A stretch of DNA of 64,000 bases from Fibrobacter sp. UWR2 (GCF_002210285.1 NZ_MWQE01000008.1:62001-126000), one strand, 5' to 3'; shown: positions 1-8,961, numbered from the stretch's first letter. The notes: generated by a model not told the origin, from the sequence alone. Program-made: numbers and translations.

Positions 1-1
1 T

Positions 2-532
2 GACTCACTGGAATATGCCGACACGTTGCGATTCCTGATTACCGACCACGGTACTCCACAATCCAAGAAGACCGTGCAGGCCTACCTCGAGTCCGTCCTG
101 CTTTCTGAAAAGAACAACGTGAGCGACACCTTTACCGTAGTACTCCCCTCCAACACGAAATCCTGGAACAGGCGTCTACTGGACATCGTCGCCACCGATG
201 CAAGCAAGAACAGGACCATCCGCAACTACATCATCGAGCCGGCAGAAAACTGGATCCAGACAAACAAGCCCTTTTCCACAAGCGGGTCTAAGACTATCGA
301 CCTTTTCATCATCGACAGCAACCCCTACGGATTCGAGATCAACTCCTGCAAGTTCATCATTAACGATGATTATGTCTTCCAGAAGAGTTCTCCGGGTGGC
401 AACGTTTGCACAGTACGTACATCCACGGCCTACCTCATAGAAGGCAACAACACCATACGCAGCATCATTGAGTACACCAACGGCATAAGTCACTGGAAAA
501 CGTGGAATATCACATACACCAAAGAAGAGTAA
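2..532 (+). CDS. Uncharacterised protein, 5' end outside the window
   Basis: The frame is open from the first bases, so the true start lies upstream; 176 residues are visible. A TTG at 26 could serve as a start but nothing favours it. I recognise no family. The visible part is a mixed alpha/beta sequence with no clear membrane segment; the end has a Thr/Ser/Asn-rich, beta-type character (residues such as SSPGGN and YTNG). It is followed after 3 nt by a lipoprotein gene on the same strand, so the two are probably co-transcribed and may work together at the cell envelope. Function unknown. Confidence 0.6.
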   Translation, partial: DSLEYADTLRFLITDHGTPQSKKTVQAYLESVLLSEKNNVSDTFTVVLPSNTKSWNRRLLDIVATDASKNRTIRNYIIEPAENWIQTNKPFSTSGSKTIDLFIIDSNPYGFEINSCKFIINDDYVFQKSSPGGNVCTVRTSTAYLIEGNNTIRSIIEYTNGISHWKTWNITYTKEE

Positions 533-535
533 AAC

Positions 536-1963
536 ATGGATAGGCGTCACAAGACATACTGTTACGTTCTCGCCGCGGCGCTTGCGCTAGCCGCCATGTT
601 TGCCGTATCGGGTTGCGGAGACGACTACCTTGTTTCCGAGAATAACGTTTCCAACCTGAAGCAGCATATCTTCGTATTGCCCGACCGCTATTCCGGACAG
701 CCCTACCTGTTCTCCGTCCCCGTAAAAACGGTATACCTCGACACGAACGAGACAGTCAAGTTCTGGGCAGCCTACTCGATCAGCGAGACCTACATGACAT
801 CGGACTCTGCCGACAAGCACTACATAAACCACAGTTGGACTATTGAAGGCGAAGAATACAACATTTCCCCGCTGCGATTCAGTTTCAAGACACCTGGGTA
901 CCGGCAGGCGATACTGCAAACGGTGGACCTGCTCATGGACACCCTACGCGACACGCTCAACATTTATGTGAACACGCCTATCAGCATTTCGCTCATCGCT
1001 CCCGTAAACGGCTACAACCAGGTAAAGCCGAATTCTAGCAGCGAGGTTGAAATACGCTGGTCGCTAAGCGGGCTAGACCCGTGGGAAACCTCCTTATGCA
1101 ACGTATATGCCTCCTTTGATCCGAAGGAGGTCTGGAACCACAACCTGGGCTTTGTCGACTGTAATGAAGATGCCCGCTTTGTCGGAAGTTTCATCGAAGA
1201 TTCCCTGCAGGAATATCTGGATGAACACCCGGAAAAGGATACGTCCGTGACCATCTTCTGGGGTATGCGTGCGGCGTTCCACGCAAGCGAAGGCTTCGTA
1301 GAAGCCGACTCCACGGAAATATTCCACTTTTCCACCTTGTTCCTGCACGAGGACTCCTCGGTCGTCACCATCCCCATTGTATACGAAGACTACCGCAAGG
1401 CCAAGGTATCTACGCGCGTCATCATCACTGACAACATGGGCGATACACTATTCGTTCACGACGAAAAGACGGCGCCATCGACTGTATCGGCTAAGGTCGC
1501 TCCGCAAACAGGGCTTCATATCTATGTACAAGAACGTTCCCTGCGGGAATTCCAAACCGAGCCCACCATCGTCAATACATCTCCCGGAGCACAGACTCTA
1601 CTCGATACCATAAAGATGCAGGACAGGGTTCAGCCGCAGATAGCCCCCCGTTCCATCATAGAAATCGGGCCCGACATCAATGCCGGCGCCATAACGGGCG
1701 ACACCGTATATTTCTATGCGCTGGATAACGGCAGCGGAATCAACCAGAACAGGATTACTGTCACCGCGGATTCGGACACGCTTGACCACGTATTCGATGA
1801 GCCCTTTATCAAGTTCAAGACTCCCTGCAAGAAGATTTGCAAGGTTCGCATTTACGCCGAAGACTACGCCCATAATTCAAGTCCGAAGCTTTACTGGAAC
1901 TTTATCCCGGATGCAAGCAAGCCCTCGTTCACCGGGCCGTATTCCGAACTGGGAGGCGAATAA
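536..1963 (+). CDS. Putative lipoprotein, uncharacterised
   Basis: This 475-residue protein starts with a basic N-region and a hydrophobic stretch ending in AVSGC, a good lipobox with Cys27 as the predicted lipidated residue, followed by GDD. The rest has no membrane segment and looks beta-rich, with an Ig-like feel (for example DRVQPQIAPRS, SGINQNRITV and a late YAEDYAHNSSP stretch similar to Ig-like beta-sandwich ends). No enzyme motif is visible. Its stop codon overlaps the ATG of the next gene by one base (TAATG), so translation is probably coupled to the PEGA protein that follows. Role inferred only as a surface or periplasmic lipoprotein. Confidence 0.7.
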   Translation: MDRRHKTYCYVLAAALALAAMFAVSGCGDDYLVSENNVSNLKQHIFVLPDRYSGQPYLFSVPVKTVYLDTNETVKFWAAYSISETYMTSDSADKHYINHSWTIEGEEYNISPLRFSFKTPGYRQAILQTVDLLMDTLRDTLNIYVNTPISISLIAPVNGYNQVKPNSSSEVEIRWSLSGLDPWETSLCNVYASFDPKEVWNHNLGFVDCNEDARFVGSFIEDSLQEYLDEHPEKDTSVTIFWGMRAAFHASEGFVEADSTEIFHFSTLFLHEDSSVVTIPIVYEDYRKAKVSTRVIITDNMGDTLFVHDEKTAPSTVSAKVAPQTGLHIYVQERSLREFQTEPTIVNTSPGAQTLLDTIKMQDRVQPQIAPRSIIEIGPDINAGAITGDTVYFYALDNGSGINQNRITVTADSDTLDHVFDEPFIKFKTPCKKICKVRIYAEDYAHNSSPKLYWNFIPDASKPSFTGPYSELGGE

Positions 1964-2595
1964 TGAAACTGGCCTTCCGATTCGCTACGATTCTGCTTGT
2001 TCTCGGCGCCGTTCTGACGGGGGCACAGGAGTCCCCGAAATACCTGCACATTTCGACGAACCCCTCGTATGCCGAAGCCTATGTGGGCAGCATGCGGGCA
2101 AGGATTGCATCGAATCCAGATGTCGACCTTCCCGGATTCATCAAGGTTCCCGCAGGCGAGTCGAGCATACTTGTCACGATTTTCAAGCCCGGCTATAAGG
2201 ACACATCGATTGCGGTCACGCTCAGCCAGGCTGACACATCGTACCTAATCGTTTCTCTCACCCCGAGTTACGACGACGAACACTTGCAATACCAGCAAAA
2301 AGCCCTCATGCACCGTTCCCGCAGGAACATCGGGCACAAGCTCATCGCCATATCCGCCGTCCCCCTAATTGCAAGCGGCATTACAGCCCTCATTGCAAGC
2401 AACGAGATTGACGAAGCCAACAGCAAGAAGGATATCATCGAAAAAAGCCTGATCCGCGAAGGCAAGGAATACGAAGCCAACCAGGAAAGTTTTAAAGACC
2501 ACCGAAAGAATGCCAACACGTCTAGGAACATCGCCATCGGAACTCTTGTCGCTGGAGGAATCTTCCTCGGCTGCGGGATAGTCCTCTCCTTCTAG
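1963..2595 (+). CDS. PEGA-domain membrane protein (short paralog)
   Basis: This 210-residue protein has a signal peptide (residues 1 to about 21), then a PEGA-type beta domain (residues about 24-95: STNPSYAEAYVG, a GF-IKVPAGE turn, FKPGYKDTS, all typical PEGA landmarks). The C-terminal half holds two hydrophobic segments (about 125-145 and 185-210) separated by a highly charged helical stretch, and ends GIVLSF. The next gene ends with the same arrangement (two hydrophobic segments, charged spacer, GLFLTF), so the two are paralogs in their C-terminal halves. PEGA domains are common in surface proteins; the partner is unknown. The start overlaps the upstream stop by one base. Confidence 0.75.
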   Translation: MKLAFRFATILLVLGAVLTGAQESPKYLHISTNPSYAEAYVGSMRARIASNPDVDLPGFIKVPAGESSILVTIFKPGYKDTSIAVTLSQADTSYLIVSLTPSYDDEHLQYQQKALMHRSRRNIGHKLIAISAVPLIASGITALIASNEIDEANSKKDIIEKSLIREGKEYEANQESFKDHRKNANTSRNIAIGTLVAGGIFLGCGIVLSF

Positions 2596-2603
2596 GTAGC
2601 AAT

Positions 2604-4187
2604 ATGAATAGCCCTATGAAAAAAATAGTCTTGACTCTAGCCTTCTGCTTCTTCTCGCAAGTAGGCGCCGCAGACCAGCAAGGCATATACGCCCAAGTAG
2701 AGCTCCTCTCGGGCACAAAGCAGAAGGCTCAGTTCCTCGGTATCGAGAAAGATACCGTGAGCCTCGGCGGCTACATCAAGAACAAGTTTACCATCGTAAA
2801 GTTCCCGAAGGCGCAATTCAAGAGTATCGTAGACGAGAAGGGCAACGACCTCCTGAATCAGGCAAGCACACCTGCGGACTCCGCCAGCACCGCCCCTGCC
2901 AATTCAACACCAAGCGTAGACCCCATCGTAGCAGATTCCGCAAAGGCAGATTCTACCATTTCGGATTCTGCAGCCACAGATACCGCAATCGCCACCACAG
3001 GCATTTCGAACAAAGTATTCGTCAGCTTTGAGCCCTCGGAGATTGACCAGGGAACAAGCGACCTGTTCAGCAACATCGCCTTCAGGCTTCTACATGAACT
3101 GGACACCGCCTTCTACATGCAGCGCTGGGAGAACACCCCTGAATGTAGCGACAGGGCCTGCATCCAGGAACACCTGAAAGGCTCAGGAGCAAAGGACATT
3201 ATCTTCGGGAAGGCGATTCATGCAAAGCACCCCGACTCCATAAGCATCGAACTCACGCGCGTTTTCTACGAAGAAGACCTACCCACCATCAAGAAATCGC
3301 AGATTACCGTTTCGCGCGATGGAATCTTGCAGGACGCCCTCAAGGGAAATTCCTTTACATCACTCGTCAAGAAGGCTGCGGGCTTCCCCGTACCCACCAA
3401 GCAGGAACGCAGCTACATCCATGTGGAGACCGACCCGGAAGCGGCAACCATCTCGCGACCCGAGAAGGACGCCATCTGCAAGTCTCCCTGTACATTTGCC
3501 GTAACGGACACAGGGCGCATCGAAGTGAACGCCTACTGGAGCGTTGACAAGCACCTCTGGGGTGCGCAGACGTTCGTACATCCGCTCCCGGGCGATACCG
3601 CAAAAGTCTCGCTCAAACTCAAGCGCATTAATCCCGAAATCAAGATCGTGAGTAACCCCGTAGGGGCTGAAATTTTCCCGGGTACATCTGAAATCGATCG
3701 CAACAGCAAGTCCATCGGCACGACGCCGAAGGTCGTTACCCTCACGACGCCCGGCATGACAGCAATGCGCCTGAGGAAGGCCGGCTACCGCGACACGCTC
3801 GTAAACTTCTACGTGGCCCCCGTTTCGGAAATCAACATTGACGTTTCGATGGAACACCTCACCGACTTCCACGAAATCCAGAAGCAGGAGGAATGGTACC
3901 ACCAGCGCAAAGTCTCGTACATCGGCAAGGTGCTAATGGGTTCTTCCATCGCGCCCGTATTGCTGGGTTCACTGCTGCTCTACCTGGGTCAGCAGGACTA
4001 CGAAGACGCCGAAGATATCAAGAACGAGCTCACAATGCCAAGCGCATCGAAAGGCGCCAAATACAACGAGAAGGTAAAGAAGAACAAGGACCTTGTCGAT
4101 TCCGGAGACCGCTATTCCATCATAGGCGGGACCCTTATCGGAGCGGGAATTGCCGTGTTCGGCCTGGGTCTATTCCTCACTTTCTAG
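2604..4187 (+). CDS. PEGA-domain envelope protein (long paralog)
   Basis: This 527-residue protein has a signal peptide (from Met5, MKKIVLTLAF, to about VGAA). A small beta domain is followed by an Ala/Ser/Thr/Asp-rich linker (about 90-135), a central alpha/beta domain (about 140-265, with the CSDRAC disulphide-like pair), two PEGA-like repeats (about 270-335 and 340-415, with SNPVGAEIFPG and KAGYRDT) and two C-terminal hydrophobic segments around a charged spacer. The C-terminal layout matches the upstream paralog. The central region recalls domains that sense or bind at the periplasmic side, but I cannot name it. Met5 is the better signal-peptide start; Met1 is kept because it lies 8 nt after the upstream stop, beside a weak AGGTAG. 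Confidence 0.72.
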   Translation: MNSPMKKIVLTLAFCFFSQVGAADQQGIYAQVELLSGTKQKAQFLGIEKDTVSLGGYIKNKFTIVKFPKAQFKSIVDEKGNDLLNQASTPADSASTAPANSTPSVDPIVADSAKADSTISDSAATDTAIATTGISNKVFVSFEPSEIDQGTSDLFSNIAFRLLHELDTAFYMQRWENTPECSDRACIQEHLKGSGAKDIIFGKAIHAKHPDSISIELTRVFYEEDLPTIKKSQITVSRDGILQDALKGNSFTSLVKKAAGFPVPTKQERSYIHVETDPEAATISRPEKDAICKSPCTFAVTDTGRIEVNAYWSVDKHLWGAQTFVHPLPGDTAKVSLKLKRINPEIKIVSNPVGAEIFPGTSEIDRNSKSIGTTPKVVTLTTPGMTAMRLRKAGYRDTLVNFYVAPVSEINIDVSMEHLTDFHEIQKQEEWYHQRKVSYIGKVLMGSSIAPVLLGSLLLYLGQQDYEDAEDIKNELTMPSASKGAKYNEKVKKNKDLVDSGDRYSIIGGTLIGAGIAVFGLGLFLTF

Positions 4188-4204
4188 CAAAAAACGCCAA
4201 ATAG

Positions 4205-4227
4205 GTAAAAAAACACGTCTTTTTTAC
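4205..4227 (+). terminator. Possible terminator-like hairpin after the PEGA operon
   Basis: GTAAAAAA (4205-4212) is complementary to TTTTTTAC (4220-4227) around a 7-nt loop. The stem is almost all A:T, so it would be a weak terminator at best. It separates the PEGA genes from the next gene, which has its own promoter-like motif. Confidence 0.3.
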
Positions 4228-4259
4228 ATGCTTGTGCACAGCAACCGCCCTTTAAAATG

Positions 4260-4267
4260 TAAATTTT
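4260..4267 (+). promoter_or_regulatory. TAnnTTT-type -7 element, possibly leaderless
   Basis: TAAATTTT lies 5 nt before the ATG at 4273 (and 2 nt before an alternative ATG at 4270), with no Shine-Dalgarno. In Bacteroidota the -7 element TAnnTTTG sits just ahead of the transcription start, so the transcript would begin at or next to the ATG. Inference by analogy with related phyla. Confidence 0.4.
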
Positions 4268-4272
4268 TGATG

Positions 4273-5922
4273 ATGCGAAGAACAGTTATCAAATTATTGC
4301 CCCTTTTGCTTTTGACTGCGACTGTATACGCGGCTGATTTCGAGCGCTCGAATTGGCGTAGCCAGATATACCTGCAGGCAGAACCCGCCTTTATAGAATT
4401 CGAAGCCCAGAACCCGCAGCTCCTTAAGGAGCCGCTCGACAAGGAAATCTTCACGGTTCCCCTAAGCGCGGGTTTCCTGTTCAGCCCCCTCTACACCCCC
4501 CTGTTCAAGGCCGATATTCCCTTCACCATCTGGCTTGGTGCCGAAGTAAACTCCATCCAGTTCCGTGAGATAGCAAGCGACCCCGAATACTGGGGAGTCG
4601 ACGACAATGGCAACGTCGACAAGGAAAGTGACCTTTCCGAGTGGGGCGACGGCCGTACGCTTTCGTTCCGCGCCTATGCTCCTTCCGTAGTGGGCGGTTT
4701 CTCCGTGAACCTCGCCGGCGACTTCGACATCCGCGTGCTCGGCGGCTACGGCTTCCAGTTCTTCACCTTCATTAACGACTATTCCTCAAGCACCAGGGAC
4801 CATACGGAAATACTCCCAACGGCATTCGTCTCCGGAGCCCTTGAATACCGCATCACCGAAATATTCCAGGACGTAGACCTCAAGATTGGCGTGAACGTAC
4901 GCAAGGAATTCCTCCCCTACGAAAACGTCAAGGCGACCGACGCCTACAAATACGACAAGGAAAAGGACGTTGTCCCCTTTGGATACGAAGGCATAACTTT
5001 CGACAAGATCTCTTACAAGTGGCCCGTCCGCGTCGGCATCGAACTTTCGCTTGACTTCGGCCGCGAGAGCCACCGCGACCGTGGCATGCGTTTCAAGCTG
5101 CGTGACCGCGACCAGGTACTGCGCGACAACAGCGAAGTCAAGGATACCCTCAGCGACTGGGACTGCATGGCCATCGAGCGCGACTACCGGTTCTTCCTCG
5201 ACGAAGACGGCGAACTGCCCGACATGAGCGAAGCCTACACCAAGACCCAGTTCTCCGATGTGCTGGAAAGTTTCCTCGCCTTCTGCCACCCGGCAGACCT
5301 CGCCACGAAGGAAAAGCTCTACGCGTCTCTCGATTCCGGAAAGGTCGAACTCAAGGAATACCAGGTCCGCCAGGAAGACTCCCGCTTTGACCAGGTCATG
5401 GCAAGCAACGACCCCGAGATGCTCGAAATGTTCCTGCAATACTACCCCGACTCCCCGCGCCGTGGCGAAGTCGAGGCCAAGATCCGCACTCTTAGCGAAT
5501 ACCACAAGTTCCGCGAGATTCAGGCACAGAACACCTTCAAGGCCTACCTCTCCTACCTGAACGACAACCCGAACGGAGCATTCAGGGACGAGGCAGAAGC
5601 AGGCATCTTCGAACTGGTGAAGAACAGCAACCGCCTGAAGGACTACGAAATTTACCTGAAGCGCTTCCCCAACGGCAAGTACGTTGAAGAAGCGAAGGCT
5701 GCCCTCAAGGGCGCAAACTCCAGCGCGCCGTCGCAGATGGAATACCAGGCTCCCGAGTACGTGCAGCCTGAGGAACCGGCACCCGCGGTGGAAGAGGACG
5801 ATGACGACGAAGAAGAAGTCGAAGAAGCTCCGGCCCCCAAGGTAAAGAACAAGAAGGCAGCAAAGAAGGCGGCCAAGAAAAAAGCCAAAGCAAAAGCAAA
5901 GTCCAAGAAAAAGAGAAGATAA
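4273..5922 (+). CDS. Outer-membrane protein with TPR-like repeats and Lys-rich tail
   Basis: About 549 residues. I place the start at the second of two adjacent ATGs because it gives a compact signal peptide (MRRTVIKLLPLLLL to VYAA) and fits the promoter motif; the frame is open further upstream but overlaps the previous gene. Residues about 25-275 look like an outer-membrane beta-barrel or OmpA-type barrel (alternating aromatic strands, GGYGFQFF, PVRVGIELSLDFG). The second half has three repeats of the YLxxxPxGxxxxEA type (about 375-480), as in TPR/Sel1-like proteins. The last 60 residues are an acidic run (EEDDDDEEEVEE) followed by a Lys/Ala-rich basic tail ending KSKKKRR, which is unusual for an envelope protein. 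Function unknown; a scaffold in the outer envelope is plausible. Confidence 0.7.
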   Translation: MRRTVIKLLPLLLLTATVYAADFERSNWRSQIYLQAEPAFIEFEAQNPQLLKEPLDKEIFTVPLSAGFLFSPLYTPLFKADIPFTIWLGAEVNSIQFREIASDPEYWGVDDNGNVDKESDLSEWGDGRTLSFRAYAPSVVGGFSVNLAGDFDIRVLGGYGFQFFTFINDYSSSTRDHTEILPTAFVSGALEYRITEIFQDVDLKIGVNVRKEFLPYENVKATDAYKYDKEKDVVPFGYEGITFDKISYKWPVRVGIELSLDFGRESHRDRGMRFKLRDRDQVLRDNSEVKDTLSDWDCMAIERDYRFFLDEDGELPDMSEAYTKTQFSDVLESFLAFCHPADLATKEKLYASLDSGKVELKEYQVRQEDSRFDQVMASNDPEMLEMFLQYYPDSPRRGEVEAKIRTLSEYHKFREIQAQNTFKAYLSYLNDNPNGAFRDEAEAGIFELVKNSNRLKDYEIYLKRFPNGKYVEEAKAALKGANSSAPSQMEYQAPEYVQPEEPAPAVEEDDDDEEEVEEAPAPKVKNKKAAKKAAKKKAKAKAKSKKKRR

Positions 5923-5943
5923 TCTTCCCAAGCTCCAGGACTC

Positions 5944-6699
5944 ATGAAAAAACTCGTCATACTAGCACTCCTCGTCGCAAGCCTTGCGTTTGCGACAGAA
6001 TCCGTTATTGATTCCGCTACGCCCAACGCAACCGCACTCGAAGTGACAACACCCGAGACAGAAGCCGCACAGCAGGCTGGCATCTACGACAGGGTTATCG
6101 ATTGGTACAACGACAACCTAAACTACGGGACAGTCGCACTTCTCATGGCAATCGAGAGTTCGTTCATTCCCTTCCCTTCGGAACTGGTAGTGCCGCCTGC
6201 AGCGTACAAGGCCATGCAGAAGGACTCCGACCTGAGCATAGTGCTCCTGGTACTATTCGCAACGCTCGGAGCACTCGCAGGAGCTTTCATCAACTACTTC
6301 CTATCCAAGTTCCTCGGCCGCCCGATTGTATACAAGTTTGCAGAAAGCCGTCTCGGGCATTTCCTGCTTCTCGACGCAAGCAAGGTCGAGAAGGCCGAAG
6401 TGTTTTTCCGCGACCACGGCGCCATCTCGACACTCGTCGGCAGGCTTATCCCTGCAATACGCCAACTGATATCGATTCCGGCGGGACTTTCCAACATGAA
6501 GATCTTGCCTTTCGCCCTATACACGGCCATCGGCGCCACGTTCTGGAATATCATCCTCGCCATACTCGGCTACCTCGCCCACGGGCAGAAGGATGTCATC
6601 CAGGCTTACAGTCATGAACTTTCTATAGGGCTGGTCGGGCTCGGCGTGCTGTTCATTGCCTACATGGCATGGAACGCCTTCAAGCCCAAGAAACAATAG
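5944..6699 (+). CDS. DedA family (SNARE-associated/VTT) membrane protein
   Basis: This 251-residue protein has the DedA/VTT hallmarks: ESSFIPFPSELV at about 62-73, the conserved Gly/Pro-rich half-helix GRLIPAIRQLISIPAG at about 164-179, and several hydrophobic segments. The family acts in the inner membrane as lipid (undecaprenyl phosphate or phospholipid) transporters or scramblases; which substrate applies here cannot be told. Unusually, the N-terminus looks like a cleavable signal peptide (MKKLVILALLVASLAFA) followed by a polar 30-residue stretch before the first DedA helix. The gene ends at 6699 and the convergent gene ends at 6700, so the two stop codons abut with no room for a terminator between them. 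Confidence 0.85.
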   Translation: MKKLVILALLVASLAFATESVIDSATPNATALEVTTPETEAAQQAGIYDRVIDWYNDNLNYGTVALLMAIESSFIPFPSELVVPPAAYKAMQKDSDLSIVLLVLFATLGALAGAFINYFLSKFLGRPIVYKFAESRLGHFLLLDASKVEKAEVFFRDHGAISTLVGRLIPAIRQLISIPAGLSNMKILPFALYTAIGATFWNIILAILGYLAHGQKDVIQAYSHELSIGLVGLGVLFIAYMAWNAFKPKKQ

Positions 6700-7338
6700 C
6701 TAGAACTCGCAGTTCTTGACACAACGGTTTTTCTCGAAAATCGCTTCGAGGACCTTTATTCCCTTGTTGTACCTGCGGTAGGGACCATTGCGCAATCCGT
6801 ACTCGAAGGTCATTTCTTCCTTGAGCGCACCCAGTTCGTCATAGATCTTCGCGACGCCATGGATTTGCCCCTTGGAATAGGGAATCTTGCGCCACACGAG
6901 TCCACGCTCATTGTATTCCTCGCTCATGCCGTCAAGGACCCCCGCATTGTAGATTTCGCGCTTTTTTTTCCGACCGTTATCAAAGTAGTCCGTGCTTATG
7001 CCGTCCTCGATGCCGTCCTTGTAGCCAATGGTCTGCCACGGTTTTCCGTTCTCGTAGAAACTCTTGAACACGCCATCGAGTTTTCCGTTCTTGTACGGAG
7101 CCTCGACCGCGACCTTCCCGTTAGGGTGGTAACTTATCGCCACGCCCTCACGGATATCCGTACCCTGTTGAACCATATAGACCCTAGAGACGCTCCCATC
7201 AGGAAAATTTTCGCGGACTGTGTCAAGTGCGGCAACGTTCGCCGGGGCAGGATCCTTCTGGGGAACCGCCTTTTTTTGCGCAGCAAGGCCGTTGCTAATA
7301 GCACAACACAAAATAAGCACGAAAATTTCTTTTTTCAT
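6700..7338 (-). CDS. Secreted YwqK/MORN-like repeat protein
   Basis: This 212-residue protein has a signal peptide (MKKEIFVLILCCAISNGLAA) and then at least five repeats of about 23 residues with the pattern YxxGxxxGxxxxYxxNGK (for example SYHPNGKVAVEAPYKNGKLDG, broken across repeats), the signature of the MORN-like YwqK family. Despite the database name toxin-antitoxin YwqK antitoxin, no toxin partner is nearby and the secreted form suggests a periplasmic or surface role; function unknown. The C-terminus has a Cys pair (RCVKNC). The start has no Shine-Dalgarno but a TACATTTT motif 6 nt upstream. It is divergent from the radical SAM gene. Confidence 0.75.
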   Translation of the reverse strand: MKKEIFVLILCCAISNGLAAQKKAVPQKDPAPANVAALDTVRENFPDGSVSRVYMVQQGTDIREGVAISYHPNGKVAVEAPYKNGKLDGVFKSFYENGKPWQTIGYKDGIEDGISTDYFDNGRKKKREIYNAGVLDGMSEEYNERGLVWRKIPYSKGQIHGVAKIYDELGALKEEMTFEYGLRNGPYRRYNKGIKVLEAIFEKNRCVKNCEF

Positions 7339-7344
7339 CGACTA

Positions 7345-7352
7345 AAAATGTA
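7345..7352 (-). promoter_or_regulatory. TAnnTTT-type -7 element of the YwqK-like gene
   Basis: On the minus strand TACATTTT ends 6 nt before the ATG at 7338. No Shine-Dalgarno is visible in the gap (TAGTCG), which fits a leaderless transcript. Inference from the recurring motif in this window. Confidence 0.35.
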
Positions 7353-7389
7353 GCATATTCGCTCTAGATTATGTATTTTGTGGGGCGTA

Positions 7390-8895
7390 ATGCGTATTAC
7401 TTTTTTAAATCCGCCCTTCCATCCGATGTTCAGTCGTGAGTCGCGCAGTCCGTGCGTGACCAAGTCCTCTACACTTTATTGGCCCATGTTCCTGAGCTAC
7501 GCAGCCGGTACCGTCGAAGCCGACGGCAACGAAATCCAGCTCATCGACAGCCCCGCCATGGAACTCGACCTTCCAAAGACTTTGGAAGGCATCAAGAAGT
7601 TTGACCCGGCACTCGTCGTCTGCAGCACGAGTACACCGAGTATATTGAATGACCTCAAGGTGGTGCACGCCATCAAGGAAACTCTCCCGAACACGAAGGT
7701 CGCCATCATGGGCACGCACGCCACCGCCGAGCCGCTGGAATCCATGGAGATGGAACCCGCCCTCGATTTCGTGATTATCGGCGAGGCGGACTACACCGCG
7801 AGGAACCTCGTGCGCTACCTGCGCGGCGACATCAAGGAAATTTCTAGTATCGCGGGCCTCGCCTACCGCAAGGCGGACGGCACGACCGACTTCCAGCCCG
7901 AAGGCCCGAAGATCGAGAACCTCGACGAACTCCCGTGGGTCTCGAAGGTCTACCGCAAGCACCTCTACAGCTGCTACAAGAAGTATTTCTACGGTGCAAA
8001 CCTCAACCCACTGATTGTGATACTCTCGGGTCGCGGTTGCCCGAACCGCTGCAGCTACTGCGTGATTCCGCAGACGCTCAACGGCCACAAGTTCCGCCGC
8101 CGCACGCCGAAGGACGTGGTGGACGAACTACAGTACATCAAGGACAATTTTGAAGACCTGGGCGAAGTCTTCTTCGAAGACGACACGTTCACCGCAAGCC
8201 ACGAGCACGTGCGCGAAATCTGCAACCTGATTCTGGAACGCGGCCTCAAGATTACCTGGAGCTGCAACGCCCGCGCCGACGTACCGCTCGACCTGCTCAA
8301 GCTCATGAAGAAGGCTGGCGGCCGCGAAATGTGCGTAGGCTTCGAGAGTGCAAGCCCCGTGGTTCTCGAGAACATCCACAAGGGTGTGAAGAACACCGAC
8401 AAGGCCATCGAGTTCACGAAGAACGCCCGCAAGGCAGGCCTGCTGGTGCATGGCTGCTTTATGGTAGGCAACCCGGGCGACACTCCGGAAACTCTCCGCA
8501 TGACGCTCGACTACGCCAAGAAGTTGAACCCCAACACGGCGCAGTTCTACCCCATCATGGCGTACCCCGGTACCGAAGCGTACAAGGAAGCCCTCGAAAG
8601 CGGCGCATTACAGACAAAGGATTACAACCAGTGGCTCGACAAGGACGGGTTCCACCGCACCACCATCCAGCGTGGCGAACTCACCAGCCAGGCACTCGTT
8701 GACTTCTGCGACAAGGCCCGCCGCGAGTTTTACCTGCGCCCGAGCTACATATTCCGCCAGGGAATCATGGCCATCAAGAACCCGCGCGAACGCTACCGCG
8801 TAATGCGTGGATTCGGCACGCTCGTGAAGCACCTGTTCCGCAAGCACGGGCAATTGGCCCCTGTGGCACGCCAGGCCCCGACGATAAAGCAGTAG
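7390..8895 (+). CDS. B12-binding radical SAM protein, HpnJ-like
   Basis: About 501 residues from the ATG at 7390 (a TTG four codons earlier is less likely). The N-terminal 170 residues form a cobalamin-binding-type Rossmann domain (LNPPF, IDSPAMELD, MGTHATAEP, VIIGEADYT). The radical SAM core follows with the cluster motif GRGCPNRCSYC at about 215-225 (CxxxCxxC for the 4Fe-4S cluster), then FFEDDTFT and SCNARADV. From memory of the family it most resembles HpnJ, which acts in bacteriohopanetetrol synthesis, but the same family includes other lipid- and glycan-modifying enzymes and no other hopanoid gene is nearby. Substrate therefore unknown. It is followed by an intrinsic terminator, so it is a single-gene unit. 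Confidence 0.8.
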   Translation: MRITFLNPPFHPMFSRESRSPCVTKSSTLYWPMFLSYAAGTVEADGNEIQLIDSPAMELDLPKTLEGIKKFDPALVVCSTSTPSILNDLKVVHAIKETLPNTKVAIMGTHATAEPLESMEMEPALDFVIIGEADYTARNLVRYLRGDIKEISSIAGLAYRKADGTTDFQPEGPKIENLDELPWVSKVYRKHLYSCYKKYFYGANLNPLIVILSGRGCPNRCSYCVIPQTLNGHKFRRRTPKDVVDELQYIKDNFEDLGEVFFEDDTFTASHEHVREICNLILERGLKITWSCNARADVPLDLLKLMKKAGGREMCVGFESASPVVLENIHKGVKNTDKAIEFTKNARKAGLLVHGCFMVGNPGDTPETLRMTLDYAKKLNPNTAQFYPIMAYPGTEAYKEALESGALQTKDYNQWLDKDGFHRTTIQRGELTSQALVDFCDKARREFYLRPSYIFRQGIMAIKNPRERYRVMRGFGTLVKHLFRKHGQLAPVARQAPTIKQ

Positions 8896-8923
8896 CGAAT
8901 CGGCAGGCAAACCAACCTTATTT

Positions 8924-8953
8924 AAATCCCGGTTCTTACGCCGGGATTTTTTC
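8924..8953 (+). terminator. Rho-independent terminator after the radical SAM gene
   Basis: AAATCCCGG (8924-8932) pairs perfectly with CCGGGATTT (8941-8949) across an 8-nt loop and is followed by a T run. Confidence 0.85.
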
Positions 8954-8961
8954 CATTTTGC

